NCBI RefSeq assembly: GCF_020616155.1
Contig: NZ_CP085530.1
Coordinates: forward strand, 1,927,001-1,991,000
Length of the DNA: 64,000 nucleotides
Direction of reading: 5' to 3'
DNA from: Vogesella sp. XCS3
GTDB lineage: Bacteria; Pseudomonadota; Gammaproteobacteria; Burkholderiales; Chromobacteriaceae
Both the position numbers and the translations under genes were made by a program. Below, piece after piece: positions 26,156-34,921 of the stretch. The notes under the pieces were generated by a model. It saw only the letters and a program-made list of their open reading frames with translations. It did no database searches and had not been told where the DNA came from. Numbering within the stretch: the stretch's first letter is position 1; each line of letters opens with the position of its first letter.

Positions 26156-27458
26156 TGAGCTCTTCCATGCGCAGGCGCACTACCTTGCCCGCTACGCTGT
26201 CCAGCGCCTCGATGGCGGCAATGGCGGCGTTGGCCGCTTTTTCCAGCACGCGGTGCGTGAGGATCACGATCTCGGCCGAACCATCGGCAGCGGAGCCTTT
26301 CTGGATCAGCGCTTCGATAGAGATACCGTTCTCGGCCAGCAGGCGCGTAATGTCGGCCATTACGCCGGCACGGTCGATGGCCTGGATGCGCAGGTAGTAG
26401 CTGCTCACTACCTCGCCCATCGGCAGGATAGGCAGGTCTTTGAGCTGGTCCGGCTGGAAGGCCAGGTGCGGCACGCGGTGCTCCGGGTCGGAGGTCAGCA
26501 GACGGGCCACGTCGACAATATCCGCCACCACGGCCGAGGCGGTGGGCAGTGCACCGGCGCCCGGGCCGTTGAACAATGCCTGGCCGATGGCGTCGCCACG
26601 CACCAGTACCGCGTTCATCACACCATTCACGTTGGCAATCAGCTGTTGCTCGGGGATCAGCGTGGGGTGCACGCGCAGCTCGACGCCTTGTTCGGTGCGG
26701 CGGGTCAGGCCCAGCAGTTTCACGCGGTAGCCCAGCTCTTCGGCGTACTGGATGTCCTTGCCGGCCAGCTGGCTGATGCCTTCCAGATAACACTGGTCGA
26801 AGTGCATCGGAATACCGAAAGCAATGGCCGCCATGATGGTGAGCTTGTGGCCAGCGTCGTGGCCTTCCACGTCAAAAGTCGGGTCGGCTTCGGCGTAGCC
26901 CAGTGCCTGTGCTTCTTTCAGCACGTCGGCAAAGTCGGCACCCTTCTCGCGCATTTCGCTGAGAATGAAGTTGGAGGTACCGTTAATGATGCCAGCCAGC
27001 CATTCGATACGGTTGGCCGACAGGCCTTCGCGCAGCGCCTTGATGATGGGGATGCCGCCGGCTACCGCCGCTTCAAACGCCACCATCACGCCTTTTTCCT
27101 GCGCGCGGGCAAAAATCTCGTTGCCGTGTACCGCCAGCAGCTTTTTGTTGGCAGTCACCACGTGCTTGCCGTTGGCGATAGCCTGCAGTACCAGCTCCTT
27201 GGCCACGGTATCGCCACCGATCAGCTCCACCACGATGTCCACGTCCGGGTGGTTTACCACGGCGAAGGCGTCGGCCACCACGGTCACGTCGGCACCCACC
27301 AGCTCGCGGGCTTGCTCTACATTGCGGCGGGAAGCAATCGTCAGACGGATGTCGCGGCCGGCACGGCGGCTGATTTCTTCCGCGTTACGCTTCAATACGG
27401 TGGCGACACCGCCACCGACTGTTCCCACCCCCATCAGGCCAATATTGATCGGCTTCAT
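26148..27458 (-). CDS. hom: homoserine dehydrogenase
   Basis: A 436-residue enzyme reducing aspartate semialdehyde to homoserine. It has the N-terminal NAD(P)-binding Rossmann fold (INIGLMGVGTVGGGVA), the catalytic region AAVAGGIPIIKALREGL and NGTSNFILSEM, EGHDAGHKLTIMAAIAFG, and a C-terminal ACT domain (IQAIDRAGVMADITRLLAE) for feedback control by threonine. It is monofunctional, unlike the E. coli ThrA fusion. It is the first gene of the hom-lipoprotein-thrC operon. Two hairpins separate it from alaA upstream, so it has its own promoter in 27459-27560, which I cannot pinpoint. Confidence 0.96.
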   Translation of the reverse strand: MKPINIGLMGVGTVGGGVATVLKRNAEEISRRAGRDIRLTIASRRNVEQARELVGADVTVVADAFAVVNHPDVDIVVELIGGDTVAKELVLQAIANGKHVVTANKKLLAVHGNEIFARAQEKGVMVAFEAAVAGGIPIIKALREGLSANRIEWLAGIINGTSNFILSEMREKGADFADVLKEAQALGYAEADPTFDVEGHDAGHKLTIMAAIAFGIPMHFDQCYLEGISQLAGKDIQYAEELGYRVKLLGLTRRTEQGVELRVHPTLIPEQQLIANVNGVMNAVLVRGDAIGQALFNGPGAGALPTASAVVADIVDVARLLTSDPEHRVPHLAFQPDQLKDLPILPMGEVVSSYYLRIQAIDRAGVMADITRLLAENGISIEALIQKGSAADGSAEIVILTHRVLEKAANAAIAAIEALDSVAGKVVRLRMEELNG

Positions 27459-27559
27459 TGTTGAATACTCCTGCTGTTTCGGTTTTCAAATTTCCCTGGC
27501 ACGTCGGCCTGCTGCCAGTGGCAGCTGCTGGTTTGTTTATCCAGCTTTTTATTTCTGCG

Positions 27560-27586
27560 CTGCGGCCAACCCTGGGTTGGCCGCAG
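27560..27586. repeat. inverted pair of the TGCGGCCAAC repeat forming a hairpin
   Basis: CTGCGGCCAAC, loop CCTGG, GTTGGCCGCAG: an 11-bp perfect stem between hom and alaA. It has no T-run of its own, but another hairpin lies eight bases away, so it may add to termination. Confidence 0.85.
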
Positions 27587-27593
27587 ACAGCAC

Positions 27594-27619
27594 AAAGGGG
27601 CGCGCACGCCCCTTTTTTT
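27594..27619. terminator. hairpin terminator downstream of alaA
   Basis: AAAGGGGCG, loop CGCA, CGCCCC, then seven Ts on the plus strand. The gene that needs termination here is alaA on the minus strand, where the T-run is only three bases. No plus-strand gene ends here, so the stronger orientation may block antisense transcription. Confidence 0.6.
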
Positions 27620-27685
27620 AATGATGCCTCACCCGCGCCTGGCGCTTGACCAGACGGTGCTGCAGTGCGGCGCGGGCAAGTGTGT

Positions 27686-28915
27686 TCATGCGGTACCGTG
27701 GCGTTTGCGGTAGTTTTCCAGGAAGCGGGCGATACGGCCGATGGCTTCGGTCAGATCGTCGCTATTAGGTAGGAATACCACGCGGAAGTGATCCGGCGCA
27801 ATCCAGTTGAAGCCGCTACCCTGCACCAGCAACACGCGCTCTTGCTGCAACAGCTCCAGGATGAACTGCTGATCGTCCTCGATCGGGTAAATCGCCGGCT
27901 CCAGCCGCGGGAACAGGTACAGCGCGCCTTGCGGCTTGACGCAGCTCACGCCCGGAATATCGGTGAGCAGCTTGTAGGCCAAGTCGCGCTGGCGCGCGAG
28001 GCGGCCGCCCGGTGCCACCAGGTCGTCGATGCTCTGGTAGCCGCCCAGCGCGGTCTGGATGGCGTACTGCGCCGGCACGTTGGCGCACAGACGCATCGAG
28101 GCCAGCATGTTCAGGCCTTCGATATAGTCTTTGGCGCGGCGCTTGTCGCCGGACAAAATCATCCAGCCGGCGCGGTAGCCGCAGGCACGGTAGTTTTTTG
28201 ACAGGCCGTTGAAGGTGCACACCATCAGGTCTGGCGCCAGCGAGGCGATAGAGGTGTGGGTGGCGCCGTCGTACAGTACCTTGTCGTAGATTTCGTCGGC
28301 GTACAGCAGCAGGCCGAACTCGCGCGCCACCTCTACCAGCTGTTGCAGCACGTGATCCGGGTACAGCGCGCCGGTAGGGTTGTTCGGGTTGATGATGACC
28401 AGCGCCTTGGTACGCGGCGTGATCTTGGCGCGGATGTCGGCGATGGACGGCATCCAGCCGTCGTTTTCGTCGCACAGGTAGTGCACCGGCTGGCCGCCGG
28501 CCAGGCTGACGGCGGCGGTCCACAGCGGGTAATCCGGCGCCGGCACCAGCACTTCGTCGCCATTGTCCAGCAGCGCTTGCATGGCCATTACAATCAGCTC
28601 GGATACGCCATTGCCGATGTAGATGTCTTCCATGCCGACCTGCGGCAGGTGCTTCTGCTGCGCGTAGTGCATGATGGCCTTGCGCGCGGCAAACAGCCCC
28701 TTGGAATCACAGTAGCCGGAGGCGTTTTGCAGGTTGACGATCACGTCTTCGATGATCTCGTCCGGGGCAAAGAAACCGAAAGGCGCCGGGTTGCCGATGT
28801 TCAGCTTGATGATGCGGTGGCCTTCTTCTTCCATGCGCTTGGCGTGTTCGAGCACCGGGCCGCGAATGTCGTAGCAGACGTTGGCAAGTTTCTGTGATTT
28901 CTGGATGGGCTGCAT
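27686..28915 (-). CDS. alaA: alanine transaminase AlaA-like aminotransferase
   Basis: A 409-residue class I/II PLP aminotransferase matching AlaA (YfbQ), which makes alanine from pyruvate and glutamate. Typical segments are KLANVCYDIRGPVLEHAKRM, NIGNPAPFGFFAPDEI, INPNNPTGALY, the PLP-lysine region FNGLSKNYRACGYRAGW, and LLVQGSGFNW near the end. The open frame extends to 28990, but the family start MQPIQKSQKLANVCYD fits the ATG at 28915; the ribosome binding site there is poor. It is a single gene, divergent from the Mth938-domain gene. Confidence 0.92.
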   Translation of the reverse strand: MQPIQKSQKLANVCYDIRGPVLEHAKRMEEEGHRIIKLNIGNPAPFGFFAPDEIIEDVIVNLQNASGYCDSKGLFAARKAIMHYAQQKHLPQVGMEDIYIGNGVSELIVMAMQALLDNGDEVLVPAPDYPLWTAAVSLAGGQPVHYLCDENDGWMPSIADIRAKITPRTKALVIINPNNPTGALYPDHVLQQLVEVAREFGLLLYADEIYDKVLYDGATHTSIASLAPDLMVCTFNGLSKNYRACGYRAGWMILSGDKRRAKDYIEGLNMLASMRLCANVPAQYAIQTALGGYQSIDDLVAPGGRLARQRDLAYKLLTDIPGVSCVKPQGALYLFPRLEPAIYPIEDDQQFILELLQQERVLLVQGSGFNWIAPDHFRVVFLPNSDDLTEAIGRIARFLENYRKRHGTA

Positions 28916-29009
28916 GGGGGGCGATACCGTCTGTTTGGCGTGCTGCCCGTGTGGCGGGCAGCGTTGCTTTTGTCCTGTTTTATGCCGCAAGCGGCGGGCT
29001 TATCCGGCC

Positions 29010-29037
29010 CTGGCATTCTGGCCAGGCGGGGTATAAT
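29010..29037 (+). promoter_or_regulatory. probable sigma-70 promoter of the Mth938/GlpM pair
   Basis: A perfect -10 TATAAT (29032-29037) with CTGGCA (four of six -35 bases) 16 bases upstream. Transcription would begin about 45 bases before the ATG at 29089. Confidence 0.55.
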
Positions 29038-29088
29038 CCTATCCCAAACCGTGGTGCACTGCACTACACCAGCCAACAGGATTTCATC

Positions 29089-29457
29089 ATGAAGCTGCAC
29101 GAAGCCAAAACTGCAGGTGCCAACCTGTTTACCGCGCACGGCGCGGGCTATGTCGAGATCAACCGCGAACGCCATGAAGGCAGCCTGGTAGTCAGCGCTG
29201 ACAGCATTACACCGTGGGCGCCGGCCAACTTTGCGGCGCTCGAAGAGGCGCACTTTGCCCAGCTGCTGGCGCTGCAGCCTGAGCTGGTGATTTTTGGCAG
29301 CGGCCCCACGCTGCGCTTCCCGCACCCGCGCCTGAGTGCGGCGCTGACCAATGCCGGTATCGGGGTAGAAGTGATGGACACCAGCGCGGCCTGCCGCACT
29401 TACAACATCCTGCTGGCAGAAGACCGCAAAGTCGTGGCCGCCTTGCTGGGCAGCTGA
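29089..29457 (+). CDS. Mth938-like domain (DUF498) protein
   Basis: A 122-residue single-domain protein of the Mth938/DUF498 family, which includes the mitochondrial complex I assembly factor NDUFAF3. Segments ELVIFGSGPTLRFPHP and GIGVEVMDTSAACRTYNIL are diagnostic. The bacterial role is not established. The frame is open upstream, but MKLHEAKTAGANLF with AGG eleven bases before it is taken as the start. Its stop overlaps the ATG of the next gene by one base, so the two are coupled. Confidence 0.85.
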   Translation: MKLHEAKTAGANLFTAHGAGYVEINRERHEGSLVVSADSITPWAPANFAALEEAHFAQLLALQPELVIFGSGPTLRFPHPRLSAALTNAGIGVEVMDTSAACRTYNILLAEDRKVVAALLGS

Positions 29458-29801
29458 TGGATATCGCCCTGCTGGGCAAGTGCCTGCTGGGCGCGCTGGC
29501 AGTGCTGTTGATCCAGTGGCTGTCCGACAGCCGCGATTTCTTTGTCGCCGGGCTGGTACCGCTGTTTCCCACCTTTGCCCTGATTGCACACTATATGGTT
29601 GGCCGCAGCCGCAGCGCCGCCGACCTGCAACAAACCGCCCTGTTCGGCCTATGCTCGCTGCTGCCCTACGCTGCCTACCTGCTGGCGGTATATTGGCTGA
29701 GTGTGCGTGTGCCGCTGGCTACCACCTTGTTGCTGGCCACGCTGTGCTGGCTGCTCGCTGCCGCCATCCTGTTATGGGGCTGGCAGCACTGGCACGGCTA
29801 G
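29457..29801 (+). CDS. GlpM family inner-membrane protein
   Basis: A 114-residue membrane protein with four hydrophobic helices. The FVAGLVPLFPTFALIAHYMV segment closely follows E. coli GlpM, a small protein of poorly defined role near glycerol-3-phosphate genes. It begins on the stop codon of the Mth938-domain gene. No glycerol genes are adjacent; gpsA is 14 kb away. A hairpin without a T-run follows. Confidence 0.8.
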   Translation: MDIALLGKCLLGALAVLLIQWLSDSRDFFVAGLVPLFPTFALIAHYMVGRSRSAADLQQTALFGLCSLLPYAAYLLAVYWLSVRVPLATTLLLATLCWLLAAAILLWGWQHWHG

Positions 29802-29820
29802 CCGTGCAGGATCGCACAAA

Positions 29821-29850
29821 CAGCAAGGGCGGCCACGGCCGCCCTTGCTG
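29821..29850. terminator. 13-bp perfect hairpin between convergent genes
   Basis: CAGCAAGGGCGGC, loop CACG, GCCGCCCTTGCTG. It lies 20 bases after the GlpM-family gene and 17 before the end of the convergent AhpD-like gene, so it probably serves both. Neither side has a T-run, which lowers confidence in intrinsic termination. Confidence 0.6.
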
Positions 29851-29866
29851 CGTCGTCGGGTAGCAC

Positions 29867-30220
29867 TTATGCGGCCAACTCGCCACCAAAACTCTCGTAC
29901 GCCAGCAGTGCCTCGGCAGCCGTCATCAGCGATGGGCCACCGCCCATATACACCGCCACTTGCAGCATTTCCATGAATTCGGCACGACTGCAACCCAGCT
30001 CCACCAGTGCCTTGGCGTGAAACCCCAGACAGCCCTGGCAGCGGGCGGCAATGCCAATCCCCATGGCAATCAGCTCCTTGTGCTTGCTGCTTAGCGCACT
30101 ATCCGCCAGCGCGGCGCGGCTCATCTGGCCGAAGCCTTTCATGGTGTCGGGGATTTCGCGGCGCAAGTCGGCCAGCTTGGTAGACAAGGTGGCGGTAAGG
30201 TCTTGGTAGTTGTGGCTCAT
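29867..30220 (-). CDS. carboxymuconolactone decarboxylase / AhpD-like protein
   Basis: A 117-residue protein of the CMD/AhpD fold. It carries the redox-type CxxC-xxxH motif CQGCLGFHAKALVELG on the usual helix, so it is more like a thiol-dependent AhpD-type reductase than a decarboxylase. The C-terminal YMGGGPSLMTAAEALLAYESF is family-typical. The frame is open to 30232, but GGAG six bases before the ATG at 30220 sets the start. The upstream 120 bases are very AT-rich and probably hold its promoter. The substrate is unknown. Confidence 0.85.
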   Translation of the reverse strand: MSHNYQDLTATLSTKLADLRREIPDTMKGFGQMSRAALADSALSSKHKELIAMGIGIAARCQGCLGFHAKALVELGCSRAEFMEMLQVAVYMGGGPSLMTAAEALLAYESFGGELAA

Positions 30221-30311
30221 GGCGTGCTCCATTCAATCAATTGTTTTACGATATATATTTTTATATATTGTTTTCACAAAGACAAGCCTTTTCTTGGCCG
30301 CGCAGCACAAA

Positions 30312-30345
30312 TGCCACAAAGCCGCCCGTGGGCGGCCTTGTGGCA
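30312..30345 (-). terminator. long hairpin terminator of ndh
   Basis: A 16-bp stem with one mismatch (TGCCACAAAGCCGCC against GGCGGCCTTGTGGCA) twelve bases past the ndh stop. It has no strong T-run. Confidence 0.6.
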
Positions 30346-30356
30346 TGGCTAGTCAC

Positions 30357-31664
30357 TCAGTGCAGCTTCAGCGCAGGCTTTGCCACCCTGCGCAGGCGAT
30401 CCCCTACCCACAGCAGCCCGGCCAGCCACCAGCCGTGCACCACTGCCTGGTGCATGCGGTACAGCGAGGCGTAGATCAGCTTGGCACCGCGCCCTTCCAC
30501 GTAGTAATCGCGCTTGGGGCCGACAATGGCCGCCAGGCTACCCACCGCAGTGTGCTTGCCCAGCGACACCATCATGCCCTGCGGCTTAAAGGCAAAGTCG
30601 GCTGCCGACTGCTGTTGCAGCCAGGCTTGCAGCGCACCGGCCAGCCACTGCGCTTGCTGGTGCGCCACTTGCGCGGTGGCCGGTAGCGGGCGGCCATCCG
30701 GCCCCAGGCAAGCTGCGCAGTCACCCATGGCCACAATGTTCTCGCTGGCTACGCAGCGCAACTGGGCGTCTACCTGCAACTGGTTCAGGCCGTTCACCGC
30801 CAGGCCATCCAGCTGGGCCAGCCAGGCTGGCGCTTTTACCCCAGCCGCCCATACCGTCATGTCGGCCGCTACCGTACTGCCGTCCTGCAGCTGCACGCCG
30901 TCGGCGGTCACCGCCGCCACCCGGCTGCGGGTGAGCACACGCACATGGCGTGCGGCCAACTGTTCTTCGGCGTAGGCCGACAGCGACGGCGGCGCGGCGG
31001 CCAGGATGCGCTCGGCCCCTTCGATCACGCTGATGTGTACCTGCGCCGGCTGCAGCCGGGCACCATAGACGTGCATTTCGCGCACAGTGTGGTTCAGTTC
31101 GGCCGCCAGCTCCACGCCGGTGGCGCCGCCGCCGACGATGGCGATATCCAGCCCCGGCTGCTGGCCGCTGCTGCAACAGAAGGCCAGCTCCAGCAGGCGG
31201 TGGCGCAGGCGCTCGGCGTCCTGCGGCGTGTTCAGCTGCAAGGCGTGCTCGGCCACGCCGGGGGTGCCGAAATCATTGCTCTGCGCCCCCACCGCCAGCA
31301 CCAGCCAGTCGTAGCCGATGTCGCGTGGCGGGCTTAGCTGCTGACCGTCGCTGCCGTGGATGGCGCCCAGGCGGATCAGCCGCTGCTGGCGATCCAGCCC
31401 CTGCATGTAACCGAACTCGAAGTCGTAACCGTTGTGGTAGCCGTGGGCGAAGTAGTTCACCTCGTCCTCGCCGCTGTTGAGCACGCCGGTGGCCACCTCG
31501 TGCAGCAAGGGCTTCCAGATGTGGGTGGGCGACCCGTCCACCAGGACGATGCGGGCACGGTGGCGCAGGCCCAGCTGGCGGCCCAGGCGGGTGGCCAGCT
31601 CCAGGCCCCCGGCGCCACCGCCAACGATGACAATGCGCGGTAAATCGGCAGAACGACTGAGCAT
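30357..31664 (-). CDS. ndh: type II NADH dehydrogenase
   Basis: A 435-residue flavoprotein that passes electrons from NADH to ubiquinone without pumping protons, on the inner face of the membrane. It has the FAD dinucleotide fold IVIVGGGAGGLELATRLG, the NADH-binding fold IAIVGGGATGVELAAEL, and the second FAD motif AMGDCAACLGPDGRPLP. The C-terminal amphipathic region would attach it to the membrane. AAGGAG lies six bases before the ATG. It follows ubiB by 112 bases on the same strand, so it may be a late part of the ubiquinone transcript or have its own promoter. Confidence 0.93.
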   Translation of the reverse strand: MLSRSADLPRIVIVGGGAGGLELATRLGRQLGLRHRARIVLVDGSPTHIWKPLLHEVATGVLNSGEDEVNYFAHGYHNGYDFEFGYMQGLDRQQRLIRLGAIHGSDGQQLSPPRDIGYDWLVLAVGAQSNDFGTPGVAEHALQLNTPQDAERLRHRLLELAFCCSSGQQPGLDIAIVGGGATGVELAAELNHTVREMHVYGARLQPAQVHISVIEGAERILAAAPPSLSAYAEEQLAARHVRVLTRSRVAAVTADGVQLQDGSTVAADMTVWAAGVKAPAWLAQLDGLAVNGLNQLQVDAQLRCVASENIVAMGDCAACLGPDGRPLPATAQVAHQQAQWLAGALQAWLQQQSAADFAFKPQGMMVSLGKHTAVGSLAAIVGPKRDYYVEGRGAKLIYASLYRMHQAVVHGWWLAGLLWVGDRLRRVAKPALKLH

Positions 31665-31776
31665 GACAACTCCTTTGGATCAGAATGCGTTACCGCAGCC
31701 GCCTGCCACCAAAAAAAACGGCTGGGGTAACGCATCGCGCGCCAGCCCAGCCGTGTGCTTGTCCGCCAGCAGCCTG

Positions 31777-33318
31777 TCAGCCAGGCACGCCGCGCGTCAG
31801 CAGTATCACCAGCAGTGCCAGCAACAGCAGCGCGATCAGTTTCAGCATGAAGTTCTGCGTTTTCTGTTCGCGCATCAGTTGGATATAGCCTTGCAGCACA
31901 AGTTCGGTAGTCTGGCCCGACAGCGCCTCGCCCAGCTTGCGCGGAATGGTGGGCAAGGTGGTGGCCCACTGCGGTACTTCGTGCTTCAGCGTGCGCAACA
32001 GGCCGCGCCAGCCGATCTGCTCGTTCATCCACTTGGTGAGGAACGGTTTGGCGGTATCCCACAGGTCCAGCTCGGGGTCCAGCTGGCGGCCCAGGCCTTC
32101 GATATTCAGCAGCGTCTTCTGCAGCAACACCAGCTGCGGCTGGATTTCCACATTGAAGCGGCGGCTGGTTTCGAACAGGCGCAGTAGCACCATGCCGAAG
32201 CTGATTTGCGACAGCGGCTTGTTGAAGATGGGCTCGCACACGGTACGAATTGCCGCTTCCAGCTCCTCGGCGCGGGTATCGCGCGGCACCCAGCCGGACT
32301 CGATATGCGCGGTGGCGACGCGGTGGTAGTCGCGGTTGAAGAAGGCCAGGAAGTTCACCGCCAGATAGTGTTTGTCGGTGTCGGTGAGGCTGCCGACGAT
32401 GCCGAAGTCCAGCGCGATATAGCGGCCATCGGCAGCCACCAGGATATTGCCCGGGTGCATGTCGGCATGGAAAAAGCCGTGGCGAAACACCTGGGTAAAG
32501 AAGATTTCCACGCCAAAGCGGCTGAGTTTTTTCAGGTCCACACCCGCTTCGCGCAGGCGGTCGATCTGCCCCACCGGAATGCCGTCCATCCACTGCATGG
32601 TCATCACTTCGCGCCGGGTGTAGTCGTAATACACCTCCGGCACCAGCAACATATCGCTGCCGATAAAGTTGCGGTGCAGTTGGCTGGCGTTGCCGGCCTC
32701 GTGCATCAGATCCAGCTCGTCGTGCAGGTGGCGGTCGAACTCGGCCACCACCTCGCGCGGTTTGAGCCGTTTGCCGTCGGGCAGGAAGCGCTCTACCAGG
32801 CCGGCCAACACTGCCATCAGTGCCAGGTCTTGCTCGATCACCGGCAGAATGCCGGGGCGCAATACCTTCACCGCCACGTCTTTGCCTGGCTGACCGTGGC
32901 TGCCGTGCAGCCGGGCGCGGTGCACCTGGGCTACCGAGGCGCTGGCCACCGGCACGTTGTCGAATTCGGCATAGATACTGGCCAGCGGCTGGCCAAAGCT
33001 GCGCTCGATCACCTCGCGCGCGATAGCGCTGTCGAACGGCGGCACGCGGTCTTGCAGGCGCGCCAGCTCGTCGGCGTAATCGGGCGGTAGCAGGTCGCGG
33101 CGGGTGGACAGCACCTGGCCGAACTTGATGAAGATCGGCCCCAGGTGCTCCAGCGCCAGCCGCACGCGCTGCGGCAGTGGCGCATCGGTATCGCGCGGCA
33201 CGGGCAGCAGGCGGAACAGCTTGGCGATCAGCCCCACCTTGGGGCGGCCGGCCAGGAAATCGTCCAGGCCGAAGCGGTAGAACACGGAAACAATCTTGAA
33301 CAGACGCGCAATACGCAT
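31777..33318 (-). CDS. ubiB: ubiquinone biosynthesis regulatory kinase UbiB
   Basis: A 513-residue ABC1/UbiB atypical kinase-like protein needed for ubiquinone synthesis, probably by handling lipid intermediates through ATPase activity. The KxGQ motif ([18 protein letters not shown]), Ala-rich loop [14 protein letters not shown], the catalytic-type [12 protein letters not shown] and metal-binding [10 protein letters not shown] are intact. One or two C-terminal membrane helices ([17 protein letters not shown]) anchor it. It follows ubiJ by 15 bases, as in E. coli ubiE-ubiJ-ubiB, although here four genes lie between ubiE and ubiB. Confidence 0.96.
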   Translation of the reverse strand: MRIARLFKIVSVFYRFGLDDFLAGRPKVGLIAKLFRLLPVPRDTDAPLPQRVRLALEHLGPIFIKFGQVLSTRRDLLPPDYADELARLQDRVPPFDSAIAREVIERSFGQPLASIYAEFDNVPVASASVAQVHRARLHGSHGQPGKDVAVKVLRPGILPVIEQDLALMAVLAGLVERFLPDGKRLKPREVVAEFDRHLHDELDLMHEAGNASQLHRNFIGSDMLLVPEVYYDYTRREVMTMQWMDGIPVGQIDRLREAGVDLKKLSRFGVEIFFTQVFRHGFFHADMHPGNILVAADGRYIALDFGIVGSLTDTDKHYLAVNFLAFFNRDYHRVATAHIESGWVPRDTRAEELEAAIRTVCEPIFNKPLSQISFGMVLLRLFETSRRFNVEIQPQLVLLQKTLLNIEGLGRQLDPELDLWDTAKPFLTKWMNEQIGWRGLLRTLKHEVPQWATTLPTIPRKLGEALSGQTTELVLQGYIQLMREQKTQNFMLKLIALLLLALLVILLTRGVPG

Positions 33319-33333
33319 GATGGGGCTTTGTTG

Positions 33334-33915
33334 TTATGGTTGGCGAAGGTTGGCCGCACGCGCTTCCAGCAGCGCCAGGCGTTTTTCGAAACGGTCGGCA
33401 TCTTCGCGCAGCGTGTCCACCGCGCTGACAAACGCCTCGACATCGGTTTTTTTGGCCAGCAGCGGCGCTTCTTCGCGCAGGTGCTCGACCCAGGTTTCCA
33501 GCAGGCGGCCGCCGATCTCGCCCTTGATGCCGAACAGGCCGCGCACCCAGCCTTGCACGCGGTGCGCCGCCACGTCGCCCACCACGCGCGACAGGTCTTC
33601 GGTAGCGTCCCACTGCAGCTGGCGCACGATGCGGCCAACGCTGGCGGCCAGCTCGGTATCGCCTTCCAGCACGATGTCGGCCATGGCCGGCTCGCGGCCG
33701 GACAGCTGCGCCAGCGCCACGCCGTGCTTCAGTCGCAGGCGCGCTTCCGGTTCGCCCTCGCAAGCGGCCAGCCAGCCATCGCTGGTGACCACACCCGCCA
33801 GATCGAACGGCGGCAGGCTGATGCCAATGCGGCGCCCGGCGTGCTGGGCCAGCTCGGCACGCACCGCCGGGTGCTGGTTCAACAGATGATTCAATGCGGC
33901 AATACGCAAGCCCAT
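33334..33915 (-). CDS. ubiJ: ubiquinone biosynthesis accessory factor UbiJ
   Basis: A 193-residue protein with an N-terminal SCP2 lipid-binding domain (LPPFDLAGVVTSDGWLAAC) and a C-terminal coiled coil (KKTDVEAFVSAVDTLREDAD to LLEARAANL). With UbiK it organises the soluble Ubi complex and binds hydrophobic ubiquinone precursors. It lies one base after the SMR transporter gene and 15 bases before ubiB, so these are one transcript. Confidence 0.9.
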   Translation of the reverse strand: MGLRIAALNHLLNQHPAVRAELAQHAGRRIGISLPPFDLAGVVTSDGWLAACEGEPEARLRLKHGVALAQLSGREPAMADIVLEGDTELAASVGRIVRQLQWDATEDLSRVVGDVAAHRVQGWVRGLFGIKGEIGGRLLETWVEHLREEAPLLAKKTDVEAFVSAVDTLREDADRFEKRLALLEARAANLRQP

Positions 33916-33916
33916 G

Positions 33917-34243
33917 TCAGTGCCCCTTGCTGGCCAGACTCAATAAAACGGTACCAATGATGATGGCCACGATGCCGGCCAGCTTCAGCGGCGGCATGCC
34001 CTCGCCGTAGTAAAACACGCCCACGGCCGCCACCACCGCCATGCCCACGCCGCACCAGATGGCGTACACCACGCCCAGGTCCAGCCGCTGTACCACTTGC
34101 GACAGCAACCAGAACGCCAGCACGTAGCCGGCCACCACCACCAGCGAGGGCAGCGGCCGGGTAAAACCGGCCGCCAGCTTCAGCGACGAGGTGGCGGCGA
34201 TCTCCGCCGCAATCGCCGCGGCCAGCATCAGCCAGGCGTTCAT
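33917..34243 (-). CDS. small multidrug resistance (EmrE/SugE-type) transporter
   Basis: A 108-residue inner-membrane protein with four helices. The conserved membrane-embedded glutamate is present (AAAIAAEIAATSSLKLA, Glu14), as is the helix 3-4 GVGMAVVAAVGVFYYGE and GIIIGTVLLS-like ending. SMR proteins exchange protons for cationic drugs, polyamines or guanidinium; the substrate cannot be told here. It is tightly packed between the OmpA lipoprotein (3-base gap) and ubiJ (1-base gap), an unexpected place for it. Confidence 0.92.
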   Translation of the reverse strand: MNAWLMLAAAIAAEIAATSSLKLAAGFTRPLPSLVVVAGYVLAFWLLSQVVQRLDLGVVYAIWCGVGMAVVAAVGVFYYGEGMPPLKLAGIVAIIIGTVLLSLASKGH

Positions 34244-34246
34244 GCC

Positions 34247-34921
34247 TTACTGCACCACCGGTACGATCTGGATTTCCACGCGGCGGTTCAGCTGTTTGCC
34301 GGCTTCGGTCTTGTTGTCACCACGCGGGCGGCTGGCGCCGTAGCCGGCGGCGCTCATGCGCTCCGGCTGCACGCCCAGGCTGGCCAGCTGGCTTTGCACA
34401 GCGGCAGCGCGCTGTTCGGACAGCGGCAGGTTGATCTTGTCGTTACCGCTGGCGTCGGTATGGCCTTCAATATCCAGCGTGGTCTTGCCGTAGCGCTTGA
34501 CGATGCTGCCAATGGTGGCCAGCGTCGGCAGGAAGGCTTGCTTCAGGCTGGACGAGTTGGTGTCAAACGCGGTGGCCGAGGTCATGGTCACAGTCAGGCT
34601 GTGGTCAGCGTTTTTCTTCAGCTCGATAGCACCAGACTGGATTTGCGGGGCCAGCTGCTTTTCGAAGTCCTGCGCCTGCTTGTCCATGTACGCGCCCACG
34701 CCGGCACCGGCCAGGCCGCCGCCGATAGCGCCGATCACCGCGCCCTTGTTGCGGTTGCCCTTGCCGGCTACCGCTGCGCCGAGCACGGCGCCACCGATGG
34801 TGCCCAGCACGGCGCCCTTCTGGGTGTTGGTGTATTGGTCGAGGTCTACCGAGGCGCAACCGCTGGCCAGCAGGGCAGCGGAAACCACGGTCACGATGCC
34901 GAGTTTGGAGAGGTGTTTCAT
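34247..34921 (-). CDS. OmpA family outer-membrane lipoprotein (YiaD-like)
   Basis: A 224-residue lipoprotein: signal ending ALLASGC (Cys about 22), then a Gly-rich glycine-zipper region (GAVLGTIGGAVLGAAVAGKG and GAIGGGLAGAGVGAYMD). A C-terminal OmpA-like peptidoglycan-binding domain follows (LDIEGHTDASGNDKIN, LSEQRAAAVQSQL, RPRGDNKTEAGKQLNRRVEI). It likely ties the outer membrane to the cell wall. The frame is open to 34969, but AAAGGA eight bases before the ATG at 34921 fixes the start. It overlaps the stop of the M15 peptidase gene (ATGA). Confidence 0.92.
   Translation of the reverse strand: MKHLSKLGIVTVVSAALLASGCASVDLDQYTNTQKGAVLGTIGGAVLGAAVAGKGNRNKGAVIGAIGGGLAGAGVGAYMDKQAQDFEKQLAPQIQSGAIELKKNADHSLTVTMTSATAFDTNSSSLKQAFLPTLATIGSIVKRYGKTTLDIEGHTDASGNDKINLPLSEQRAAAVQSQLASLGVQPERMSAAGYGASRPRGDNKTEAGKQLNRRVEIQIVPVVQ

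Noticed and set aside
31457..33763. 768-codon minus-strand open frame across ndh and ubiB
   Set aside because: It runs out of frame through two well-supported genes and gives an Arg/Ala/Gly/Pro-rich product without motifs.
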